Below are positions 1-5,146 of a stretch of DNA of 5,146 nucleotides, piece after piece. The stretch is from Candidatus Pelagibacter sp. (GTDB lineage Bacteria > Pseudomonadota > Alphaproteobacteria > Pelagibacterales > Pelagibacteraceae). The position numbers and the translations under genes were made by a program. Position 1 is the first letter of the stretch, and the number at the start of each line of letters is the position of its first letter. The DNA lies in contig PAFP01000053.1 in assembly GCA_002704185.1 (NCBI GenBank), positions 1 to 5,146 on the forward strand, written 5' to 3'. Below the pieces are notes generated by a model. It was not told where the DNA came from. It saw only the letters and a program-made list of their open reading frames with translations, and did no database searches.

Positions 1-960
1 ATAACCTTCGGTTGCTAATCCAAGCCAATTAGGATTAGTTTTCGCAAGATTGATCATACCTAAAATTTCTAATAGCCCTACTACAAATACAAGGGGCGTA
101 TCTTTAAATAATGCTATAAATGTATTTGTTATACCTGGAATTACAATCTTTAAAGCTTGCGGTAAAATAATAAAAATATGACTTTTCCAATAACCCATAC
201 CAAGTGATTTTGCTGCATCATATTGCCCTCTCGTTATCGCTTGTAAACCACCCCTAACTACTTCTGCCATATATGCGGCTTCAAACAAAGTAATAGCTAT
301 AATAACTCTTATTAACTTATCAAGGTTGCTACCAGCTGGTAAAAATAATGGAAACATTACTCCCGCCATAAACAATACTGTAATCAATGGCACTCCTCTC
401 CAAAATTCAATAAATCCAATAGAAAAATATTTAAATACAGGCAACTCACTCCTCCTACCCATTGCTAATAAAATCCCTATCGGAAAACAGAAAATAATTG
501 CAAACACTGAAATCACCAAAGTTAAAAATAAACCACCCCACTCTCTTGTATCAACTATAGGCAAACCTAAAGCTCCTCCATGAAACAAAAATAATGAAAT
601 AAATGGAAAAATTCCAAATATAAATATTAATATATATTTTTTAATTTTTTGATTTACAAAATTATAGATAATAATACTTATAAATAATATTCCAAATGCC
701 AAGTTTATTCTCCATATTTCACTAACCGGGTATAGACCATAAATAAATCTTTCAAACCAAACTCCAACAAATACCCAGCAGGCTCCTCCGCCATTGCAAT
801 CCGATTTCTTATTACCAATAAAAGTTGCATCAAATAGAATCCAATCAAATAAAGGTGGAATTGTAATAAATCCTAGATAAATTATACTTATAGTTAAAAA
901 TGAATTTATAGGAGACGAAAAAAACCTCTCTTTAAACCATATTAAGTTAAAATTTCTCAT
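1..960 (-). CDS. yhdY: General L-amino acid ABC transporter permease YhdY/AapM (C-terminus cut off by window edge)
   Basis: Inner-membrane permease, one half of the channel of a polar amino acid uptake transporter of the YhdWXYZ/AapJQMP/BztABCD type. The frame is open for 320 residues from the ATG at 960-958 to the window edge; the family usually runs to roughly 365-385 residues, so the last membrane segment(s) are missing. Hydrophobic segments lie near residues 18-38, 84-100, 104-125, 141-168, 189-209 and 217-236. The periplasmic loop has Cys55 and Cys61 in a G-A-C-W context, followed by a YGLYP...W-R stretch typical of this subfamily. The cytoplasmic EAA loop that docks on the ATPase is present: D248-A-A, G254, I264, L266-P267, with Asp in place of the first Glu. 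The start overlaps the yhdX stop by one base (TAATG), and GGAAAG lies three bases upstream, which suggests translational coupling. The ATPase gene yhdZ would be expected off the left edge. Confidence 0.93.
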   Translation of the reverse strand, partial: MRNFNLIWFKERFFSSPINSFLTISIIYLGFITIPPLFDWILFDATFIGNKKSDCNGGGACWVFVGVWFERFIYGLYPVSEIWRINLAFGILFISIIIYNFVNQKIKKYILIFIFGIFPFISLFLFHGGALGLPIVDTREWGGLFLTLVISVFAIIFCFPIGILLAMGRRSELPVFKYFSIGFIEFWRGVPLITVLFMAGVMFPLFLPAGSNLDKLIRVIIAITLFEAAYMAEVVRGGLQAITRGQYDAAKSLGMGYWKSHIFIILPQALKIVIPGITNTFIALFKDTPLVFVVGLLEILGMINLAKTNPNWLGLATEGY

Positions 961-2150
961 TATCTTTCCGTTATTGAAATCTTTTTGTTATACCAATTCA
1001 TTAAAATTGAAATTGATATACTCAAGGTTAAATATGTAAACATCGTTATACTTACTATTTCAATAGCTCTTCCAGTTTGCATTAACGCTGTTCCAGCAAA
1101 TACTAAAACTATATCTGGGTAGGCAATAGCTGCAGCCAAAGATGAATTCTTTGTTAAATTTAAATATTGATTTGTTGTTGGAGGTATAATTATTCTTAGC
1201 GCCTGAGGTATAACTATTAATCTTAAAATTTGATTTTTTGATAACCCAATTGAAGCAGCTGCTTCTTTTTGACCTTTGTCTATGCCAAGAATTCCAGCTC
1301 TTACGCATTCTGCTATAAATGTTGAAGTATATAAGGATAATGAAAATGCTAAAGCTATTAATTCTGGTATAATTGTTACACCGCCTTCATAATTATAAAT
1401 ATTTTTACTTAATTTTAATTCTGGATATATGAATTCAAGTTTTACATTGAATAATAAAGCTACAATAGTTGGTATTAATAATAGTATTATTAGTGAAATA
1501 ATTATATTTGGAATTTGTTTTCCAGTTTTATTTCTTAAGTTCTTTGAATAAGAATTAAAAAAATATACGATAATAAAAGTCAATAATAAGCCATATAAAA
1601 AATAATTTAAATTTGTCCAATCAAATCGAGGAATATAAATGCCTTTAATGTTAGCAAAAACAAAATCAAATAATATTAAAGAATTCTCTGGGGGAGGCAG
1701 TAGTCTCAAAACTGCAAAATACCAAAAAAAAATTTGCAGTAATAAAGATATGTTTCTAAATAACTCTATGTAACCAGTGGCTAGACCCGATGCCAATGGA
1801 TTTGAGGATAATCTCAATATTCCAAAAAAAAATCCTAGAATCGTTGCGAAAAATATTCCAATTACAGACACTAAAATCGTATTTAACAATCCAACGAAAT
1901 ATGCCCTGCCGTATGACATTCCACCGTCATAATCAATTAAGCTAAACTGAATATCGAATTGAGCTTTCTTTTTCAAAAATCCAAAACCTGTTTCAATTCC
2001 CCTTGAAGACATATTTGTACCTGCATTGAAAGAGAAGTATGAAATTACTATTAATAATAATAATATTAAAATCCCTTGAGGAAAATATATTCTAACTTTA
2101 GGATTATTTTCTAGATATAAATTAAAAGATCTTAATACGTTTTGAAACAT
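960..2150 (-). CDS. yhdX: General L-amino acid ABC transporter permease YhdX/AapQ/BztB
   Basis: Inner-membrane permease that pairs with YhdY to form the channel of a broad-specificity amino acid importer. Its 396 residues are the normal length for the family (about 400). An N-terminal membrane segment (about 24-41) is followed by a periplasmic loop with the subfamily hallmark G-F-G-F-L (55-59) and S-Y-G-R (79-82) just before the second segment (about 85-112). Further hydrophobic segments lie near 128-150, 182-199, 215-235, 260-280, 338-355 and 364-384. The EAA loop reads E296-A-A, G302, I312, I314-P315, close to consensus with I-P for L-P. The ATG at 2150 is the only plausible start: the frame upstream is closed by TAA with no other initiation codon between. 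No Shine-Dalgarno is visible; the bases before ATG are TAACTTCATT, directly after the U-tract of a terminator hairpin. The gene is 58 bases after yhdW and overlaps yhdY by one base. Confidence 0.95.
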   Translation of the reverse strand: MFQNVLRSFNLYLENNPKVRIYFPQGILILLLLIVISYFSFNAGTNMSSRGIETGFGFLKKKAQFDIQFSLIDYDGGMSYGRAYFVGLLNTILVSVIGIFFATILGFFFGILRLSSNPLASGLATGYIELFRNISLLLQIFFWYFAVLRLLPPPENSLILFDFVFANIKGIYIPRFDWTNLNYFLYGLLLTFIIVYFFNSYSKNLRNKTGKQIPNIIISLIILLLIPTIVALLFNVKLEFIYPELKLSKNIYNYEGGVTIIPELIALAFSLSLYTSTFIAECVRAGILGIDKGQKEAAASIGLSKNQILRLIVIPQALRIIIPPTTNQYLNLTKNSSLAAAIAYPDIVLVFAGTALMQTGRAIEIVSITMFTYLTLSISISILMNWYNKKISITER

Positions 2151-2161
2151 AATGAAGTTAT

Positions 2162-2194
2162 AAAAAAAAGGGCTAGAAAATCTAGCCCTTTTTT
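2162..2194 (-). terminator. Intrinsic terminator/attenuator between yhdW and yhdX
   Basis: A perfect 8-bp stem GGGCTAGA/TCTAGCCC (2170-2177 with 2181-2188) encloses a 3-base loop. In the minus-strand transcript it is followed by eight U residues (2169-2162) and preceded by six A residues (2194-2189) that can extend the stem. It begins 14 bases after the yhdW stop and ends 11 bases before the yhdX ATG. Its placement inside an obvious operon suggests partial termination, giving more binding-protein mRNA than permease mRNA; that role is an inference. Because both flanks are A/T tracts it could also stop plus-strand transcripts. Confidence 0.88.
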
Positions 2195-2208
2195 AAAATA
2201 TTTATTTT

Positions 2209-3249
2209 TTATCTAACTGGTGGTGCGTATAAAGCTCCGCCATTTCTCCAGCTAGCATTAGCTGAACCTTTTCTAGGTAAAGCAATTGGAGTGTTAGCAC
2301 CTACGTGTTTCTCATAAAGTTCACCATAGTTACCAACTTGTTTTATTATTCTGTAACTCCACTTGTTGTCTAAACCTAATCCAGCTCCAGTTTTTGATCC
2401 CTCTGCGCCAATGATCCTTTGTATTGCAGGATTTTCTGTGCTCATCATATTATCTATATTCTTAGATGTTACACCATACTCTTCTGCCTCGATCATAACA
2501 TTTAAAGACCATCTAACAACGTCTTCCCATGCTGAGTCACCTTCTCTAACGACTGGACCTAAAGGTTCTTTAGATATCGTTTCCGGTAAAACCACATGTT
2601 CATCTGGATTTTTCATTTTGGTTCTTTGTGCTGCTAAACCTGATTTATCTGTAGTGTAAGTATCACATCTTCCAGAGTCATAAGCGGCAACAACCTCGTC
2701 AGCTTTTTCAAAAACAACAGGCTCATATTTGAAACCTTTTGATTTAAAAAAGTCTCTCATATTTAACTCAGTTGTAGTTCCAGTGTTTGTACAAACTTTT
2801 GTATTGTTAAGTCCGTTAACTGAAGTAATGCCAGAACTTTTTCTAACCATAAATCCTTGACCATCATAAAAGTTAACTCCAACGAATGTTAAACCAATTC
2901 CTGCATCTCTTTCTAAAGTCCAAGTAGTGTTTCTAGATAAAACATCAATGTCACCAGCTTGTAATGCAGTAAACCTTTCTTTTGCACTTAATGGAGTATA
3001 TTTAACTTTACTTGAGTCGCCTAATACTGCAGCGGCTACTGCCCTACATACATCCACATCTAAACCTGTCCATTTTCCAGCTTCGTCTGCATTTGAAAAA
3101 CCAGGTAAACCTTGAGACACACCACATTTAACAAATCCTTGTTTTTTAGTTGCCTCTAGGGTGTTATTTTTTGCGCTATCTCCACCGCATGACGTCAATA
3201 AAAATGCAAACAGTGATAAACCGCAAATTAGCTTTATTGCTTTTTTCAT
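2209..3249 (-). CDS. yhdW: General L-amino acid-binding protein YhdW/AapJ/BztA (predicted lipoprotein)
   Basis: Solute-binding protein that captures amino acids outside the inner membrane and delivers them to the YhdX/YhdY permease. Its 346 residues match the family length (about 340). The N-terminus has a basic Met-Lys-Lys start, a hydrophobic core (7-18) and the lipobox L18-T-S-C21, so it is predicted to be cleaved before Cys21 and lipidated. The SBP_bac_3 fold follows: K-C-G-V-S-Q-G at 41-47, G-L-D-V-D-V-C-R at 62-69, A-L-Q-A-G-D-I-D at 95-102, then S105-R106 with T-T-W at 108-110. Second-lobe features are G157-T-T-T-E-L-N and T-T-D-K-S at 199-203, and the C-terminus ends A-P-P-V-R, typical of AapJ proteins. 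The ATG has a good Shine-Dalgarno, AAGGGG at 3260-3255, five bases upstream. It is the first gene of the transporter operon and is followed by a strong terminator hairpin. Confidence 0.96.
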   Translation of the reverse strand: MKKAIKLICGLSLFAFLLTSCGGDSAKNNTLEATKKQGFVKCGVSQGLPGFSNADEAGKWTGLDVDVCRAVAAAVLGDSSKVKYTPLSAKERFTALQAGDIDVLSRNTTWTLERDAGIGLTFVGVNFYDGQGFMVRKSSGITSVNGLNNTKVCTNTGTTTELNMRDFFKSKGFKYEPVVFEKADEVVAAYDSGRCDTYTTDKSGLAAQRTKMKNPDEHVVLPETISKEPLGPVVREGDSAWEDVVRWSLNVMIEAEEYGVTSKNIDNMMSTENPAIQRIIGAEGSKTGAGLGLDNKWSYRIIKQVGNYGELYEKHVGANTPIALPRKGSANASWRNGGALYAPPVR

Positions 3250-3262
3250 TTATTCCCCTTTA

Positions 3263-3278
3263 TTTAATTATAATTAAA
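3263..3278. repeat. 16-bp perfect palindrome in the yhdW leader
   Basis: TTTAATTATAATTAAA is its own reverse complement. It sits between the candidate -10 box (3292-3287) and the yhdW Shine-Dalgarno, close to the expected transcription start. It could be an operator or form a small leader hairpin, but it is made only of A and T in AT-rich DNA, so chance is a real alternative. Confidence 0.45.
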
Positions 3279-3286
3279 GTTATTGT

Positions 3287-3292
3287 ATTATA
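3287..3292 (-). promoter_or_regulatory. Candidate -10 box for yhdW
   Basis: The minus strand reads a perfect TATAAT at 3292-3287, about 38 bases before the yhdW ATG and compatible with a start near 3280. No good -35 box is visible at 16-19 bases; the best is TCTTTT or CTTTTA near 3310-3316. TATAAT is easily found by chance in this composition, so only the location and the Shine-Dalgarno downstream lend support. Confidence 0.35.
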
Positions 3293-3343
3293 AATTAAGA
3301 TATAATTTATAAAAGACATTTTTGTTTGTTATATTTTATTTCT

Positions 3344-3383
3344 AAAAAAATATTAATGATTACAACTCTAAGTTGATGTTAAT
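3344..3383 (-). terminator. Weak terminator-like hairpin after the glycosyltransferase gene
   Basis: On the minus strand a core stem CAACT/AGTTG with a 3-base loop (3375-3371 with 3367-3363) is flanked by an outer ATTAA/TTAAT pairing (3383-3379 with 3356-3352). After one further base comes a run of seven T (3350-3344). The outer arm overlaps the glycosyltransferase stop codon. The stem is AU-rich with an internal loop, so termination would be weak. It supports, but does not prove, separate transcription of the glycosyltransferase and yhdW. Confidence 0.35.
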
Positions 3384-4071
3384 ATCTTAAAATACAATAG
3401 AGTGCAGAAAATGCATCCTTGATACCAATTTTTTTTCCCTGGTCATAGTTTCTGCCATGATAAGAAATCCCAACTTCATAAAAAATAAATCCTTTTTTGG
3501 CTAACTTAATAGTTACTTCCGGTTCAAAACCAAATCTATTTTCTTTTAAATTAACTGATTTAATAGCAGAAGTTTTAAAAACTTTATATCCACACTCCAT
3601 ATCAGTAAGGTTTAAATTAGATTTCATATTAGACAACAATGTTAATAGACCGTTTGCTATTCTGTGCCAAAAAAAAAGCACTCTTGTTGAACCAGCTCCA
3701 GCAAATCTTGATCCATAGACTACATCAGCTTCATTATTTAATATAGGGTGTAATAATTTGTTATAATCATTTGGATCATATTCTAAATCAGCATCTTGTA
3801 TTAAAACAATATCTCCCGTAACTTTTAGTAAACCCTTTCTTATAGATGCTCCTTTTCCTTCATTATTATTACTATAATTAATTTTCAAATGTTTATTTTC
3901 TTTAATTTCCAACTCTTTTAAAAATTCTTTTGTTCCATCAGTTGAACAATCATCAACTATGATGATTTCTTTAGTAATAACTTGGTTTAAATTTATTGAT
4001 TTAACTTTATCTAAAATTTTCGATATAGTATTCTTCTCATTAAAAACTGGAATGATTATAGAGAGTTTCAT
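3379..4071 (-). CDS. GT2-family glycosyltransferase, polyprenyl/dolichol-phosphate sugar transferase-like
   Basis: Family 2 (GT-A fold) glycosyltransferase of 230 residues, resembling the DPM1/dolichol-phosphate mannosyltransferase group, which moves a sugar from a nucleotide donor to a polyprenyl phosphate on the cytoplasmic membrane face. Visible motifs are the N-terminal S-I-I-I-P-V-F-N-E (4-12), I-V-D-D-C-S-T-D-G-T (38-47), G-K-G-A-S-I-R-K-G (72-80) and the metal/nucleotide-binding Q-D-A-D (92-95). Also present are V-V-Y-G-S-R-F (117-123), T-D-M-E-C-G-Y-K-V-F (156-165) and F-G-F-E-P-E (180-185). No C-terminal membrane anchor pair is present, so this is a catalytic-domain-only form. The ATG at 4071 gives the normal family N-terminus, and an in-frame TAA lies shortly upstream; no clear Shine-Dalgarno is seen. 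The gene diverges from glnA and precedes yhdW by 129 bases. The exact sugar and acceptor cannot be read from sequence; a wall or membrane glycan role is an inference. Confidence 0.88.
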   Translation of the reverse strand: MKLSIIIPVFNEKNTISKILDKVKSINLNQVITKEIIIVDDCSTDGTKEFLKELEIKENKHLKINYSNNNEGKGASIRKGLLKVTGDIVLIQDADLEYDPNDYNKLLHPILNNEADVVYGSRFAGAGSTRVLFFWHRIANGLLTLLSNMKSNLNLTDMECGYKVFKTSAIKSVNLKENRFGFEPEVTIKLAKKGFIFYEVGISYHGRNYDQGKKIGIKDAFSALYCILRY

Positions 4072-4094
4072 AAAAATTAGTTAAAAATTGCAAT

Positions 4095-4105
4095 CTCAAG
4101 TTGAG
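4095..4105. repeat. Hyphenated palindrome in the divergent GT2/glnA gap
   Basis: CTCAA-G-TTGAG is a perfect 5-bp inverted repeat around a single central base. It lies in the divergent intergenic region and could be a regulator-binding half-site pair; no protein can be assigned. Confidence 0.4.
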
Positions 4106-4106
4106 T

Positions 4107-4133
4107 TTGAAAAATATGCATATCTGTCATAAC
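4107..4133 (+). promoter_or_regulatory. Candidate glnA promoter (extended -10 type)
   Basis: TTGAAA (4107-4112, five of six matches to TTGACA) is followed after 15 bases by CATAAC (4128-4133, four of six matches to TATAAT). The -10 is preceded by TGT at 4125-4127, giving an extended -10. The spacer is shorter than the ideal 17. A rival -10, TATCAT at 4161-4166, has no recognisable -35. The first option would give a leader of about 87 bases before glnA, the second about 55. No sigma-54 (-24 GG / -12 GC) element was seen. Confidence 0.25.
4114..4123. repeat. 10-bp perfect palindrome in the divergent gap
   Basis: ATATGCATAT is fully self-complementary. It lies nine bases to the right of the CTCAA-G-TTGAG palindrome and inside the spacer of the candidate glnA promoter. 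This position suits an operator, but the element is short and AT-rich. Confidence 0.35.
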
Positions 4134-4144
4134 AAAAAACAGTG

Positions 4145-4258
4145 ATGTATTTATTTGTAGTATCATTAAAAGGCTTTATAAACAATTGGTATTACGGAAT
4201 AAACAATTGGTATTACGGAGTAAAAAATGAGCGCAAAAGACATTTTAAAAGTAATTAA
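4145..4258 (+). CDS. Possible 37-codon leader ORF overlapping the glnA start
   Basis: An ATG at 4145 opens a 37-codon frame that ends at TAA 4256-4258, 32 bases inside glnA in another reading frame. The start is followed by MYLFVVSLKGF. Residues 12-25 are two exact copies of the heptapeptide I-N-N-W-Y-Y-G, because the 21-bp DNA repeat is seven codons in this frame. A basic tail with K-N-E-R-K-R-H follows. The start has no convincing Shine-Dalgarno (CAGTG precedes it). Translation would have to pass through the glnA ribosome binding site, so if real it could couple to or interfere with glnA initiation. I recognise no family. A chance ORF is the simpler explanation, since any stop-free 21-bp tandem repeat stays open and one minus-strand frame is open here too. 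Confidence 0.15.
   Translation: MYLFVVSLKGFINNWYYGINNWYYGVKNERKRHFKSN
4178..4219 (+). repeat. Two-copy 21-bp tandem repeat in the glnA leader
   Basis: Two exact, directly adjacent 21-bp copies (4178-4198 and 4199-4219) each begin ATAAACAATTGG and end TATTACGGA. The identity stops exactly at both ends: T versus A on the left, A versus G on the right. Each copy contains the self-complementary CAATTG, so the two copies can pair with each other. The second copy runs into the glnA Shine-Dalgarno: its final GGA plus the next G make GGAG, while the first copy reads GGAA. Perfect identity suggests a recent duplication or active selection. Confidence 0.95.
4217..4220 (+). promoter_or_regulatory. glnA Shine-Dalgarno at the repeat junction
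   Basis: GGAG ends six bases before the glnA ATG at 4227, which is good spacing and fixes the start. Its first three bases are the end of the second 21-bp repeat copy. It also lies in or beside the 3-base loop of a short TTAC/GTAA inverted repeat (4213-4216 with 4220-4223), too small to matter much alone. Confidence 0.75.
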
Positions 4259-5146
4259 AGATAAAGAAATAGAATACGTAGATTTGAGATTTACTGACCC
4301 AAGAGGAAAACTACAGCATTTAACACAGGACCTATCTACAGTAGATGAGGATATGTTAAATGATGGGGTATTTTTTGACGGATCATCAATTGCAGGGTGG
4401 AAGGCTATAAATGAGTCAGATATGATTTTAAAACCAGATCTAACAAGTTCTTTTGTAGATCCATTTTTCTCTCACAACACCTTATGTCTGTTTTGTGATA
4501 TTATGGATCCAATCTCAAAAAATTATTATGAAAGAGATCCGCGATCTACAGCAAAAAAAGCTGAAGAATATTTAAAAAAATCAGGTGTTGGTGATACAGC
4601 TTATTTTGGCCCTGAACCTGAATTTTTTGTATTTGACGATGTAAAATTTAATAATGAAATGAACAAAACAGGATTTGAAATTGATAGTATTGAAGGTCCT
4701 TATAATACTGGAAAAAATTATCAAAATGGAAACTTGGGTCATAGGCCGGGTGTCAAAGGAGGATACTTTCCAGTTCCTCCAGTAGATAGCTCACAAGATT
4801 TAAGATCCGAATGCTTAAAAGCAATGAAAGATATGGGAGTTAAGGTTGAAAAGCACCACCACGAAGTTGCGCCAAGTCAACATGAACTTGGAACACTATT
4901 TAATACACTAACGTACCAAGGTGATGGTATGCAAATTTATAAGTATGCGGTTCAAAACGTTGCTCAATCATTTGGCAAAACTGCAACTTTTATGCCTAAA
5001 CCTGTTAAAGGTGATAATGGTTCTGGAATGCATACACATCAATCAATTTGGAAAGATGGTAAACCATTGTTTGCAGGAAAAAAATATGCAGGATTATCTG
5101 AGCATTGTCTCCATTATATAGGTGGAATAATCAAACATGCTAGAGC
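4227..5146 (+). CDS. glnA: Type I glutamine synthetase (C-terminus cut off by window edge)
   Basis: Cytoplasmic glutamine synthetase, a dodecamer in this family, making glutamine from glutamate, ammonia and ATP; the main ammonium-assimilating enzyme. The window holds 306 complete codons of an expected 470 or so. The N-terminal beta-grasp region has F-T-D-P-R-G-K (22-28) and the signature F50-D-G-S-S with N-E-S-D (62-65), including the catalytic-loop Asp51. Metal ligands align as E130 and E132 (G-P-E-P-E-F-F), E213 and E220 (H-H-H-E-V-A-P-S-Q-H-E) and H269. The ATP-binding signature K-P-V-K-G-D-N-G-S-G-M-H-T-H-Q-S spans 258-273. The G-H-R-P and K-G-G-Y-F-P-V-P-P-V-D-S stretch (171-188) matches the GSI-beta, Enterobacteria-like subtype, which is usually adenylylated. 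The modified Tyr (near 397) lies outside the window, so that control cannot be assessed. The ATG has GGAG six bases upstream. The gene diverges from the glycosyltransferase and follows a 21-bp tandem repeat. Confidence 0.97.
   Translation, partial: MSAKDILKVIKDKEIEYVDLRFTDPRGKLQHLTQDLSTVDEDMLNDGVFFDGSSIAGWKAINESDMILKPDLTSSFVDPFFSHNTLCLFCDIMDPISKNYYERDPRSTAKKAEEYLKKSGVGDTAYFGPEPEFFVFDDVKFNNEMNKTGFEIDSIEGPYNTGKNYQNGNLGHRPGVKGGYFPVPPVDSSQDLRSECLKAMKDMGVKVEKHHHEVAPSQHELGTLFNTLTYQGDGMQIYKYAVQNVAQSFGKTATFMPKPVKGDNGSGMHTHQSIWKDGKPLFAGKKYAGLSEHCLHYIGGIIKHAR

Noticed and set aside
326..583. Plus-strand open frame of 85 codons
   Set aside because: It lies entirely antisense to the yhdY permease frame, which carries clear family motifs; the peptide has no recognisable domain.
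1060..1308. Minus-strand open frame of 82 codons
   Set aside because: It is an alternative frame inside yhdX, over the region encoding the EAA loop; it is a shadow of that gene.
2363..3115. Two plus-strand open frames (98 and 62 codons) opposite yhdW
   Set aside because: Both are antisense to a well-supported binding-protein gene and show no family features.
3497..3718. Plus-strand open frame of 73 codons opposite the glycosyltransferase
   Set aside because: It is antisense to conserved GT2 motifs, with no independent support.
4125..4130. ATGACA on the minus strand as a -35 box for the glycosyltransferase gene
   Set aside because: It matches TTGACA at five of six bases, but no -10-like hexamer lies 16-18 bases downstream.
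4178..4219. Tandem repeat considered as a CRISPR fragment or mobile-element target duplication
   Set aside because: The two copies touch with no spacer, and no element or inverted terminal repeats lie between or beside them.
4072..4226. Glutamine riboswitch or sigma-54/NtrC promoter before glnA
   Set aside because: No conserved glutamine-riboswitch core (glnA or downstream-peptide type) and no GG-N10-GC sigma-54 element could be seen; covariance-model and motif scans would settle it.
4921..5121. Plus-strand open frame of 66 codons within glnA
   Set aside because: It is out of frame with glnA, which here encodes the ATP-binding signature; it is a shadow.

Overview
The window is strongly AT-rich, gene-dense DNA. 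The proteins are rich in Lys, Asn and Ile, the gaps are short and all three complete genes end in TAA. This style, together with a general L-amino acid (Yhd/Aap/Bzt) ABC transporter close to a type I glutamine synthetase, fits a streamlined marine alphaproteobacterium of the SAR11/Pelagibacterales kind. That assignment is an inference from composition and gene content, not a database match.

Layout. On the minus strand, read from right to left, are a GT2 glycosyltransferase (4071-3379), the substrate-binding protein YhdW (3249-2209), the permease YhdX (2150-960) and the permease YhdY (960 to beyond base 1, C-terminus missing). The ATPase gene yhdZ would be expected just off the left edge. On the plus strand, diverging from the glycosyltransferase across a 155-bp gap, is glnA (4227 to beyond 5146, C-terminus missing). 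No stretch longer than 300 bases lacks a gene.

Function. YhdW captures amino acids outside the inner membrane and YhdX/YhdY form the membrane channel. Glutamine synthetase assimilates ammonium, including that released from imported amino acids. The window is therefore mainly a nitrogen-acquisition locus, with a sugar transferase of uncertain relevance between its two parts.

Regulatory structure. A near-ideal intrinsic terminator lies between yhdW and yhdX, which should let the binding protein be made in excess over the permeases. A weaker terminator-like hairpin follows the glycosyltransferase. The glnA leader carries an exact two-copy 21-bp tandem repeat that runs into the ribosome binding site. 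The same repeat is an exact 7-codon repeat inside a small ORF overlapping the glnA start. Short palindromes, and one motif shared by the yhdW and glnA upstream regions, are candidate operators. I saw no mobile element, tRNA, rRNA or CRISPR array, and no novel multi-gene system. The most unusual feature is the glnA leader.
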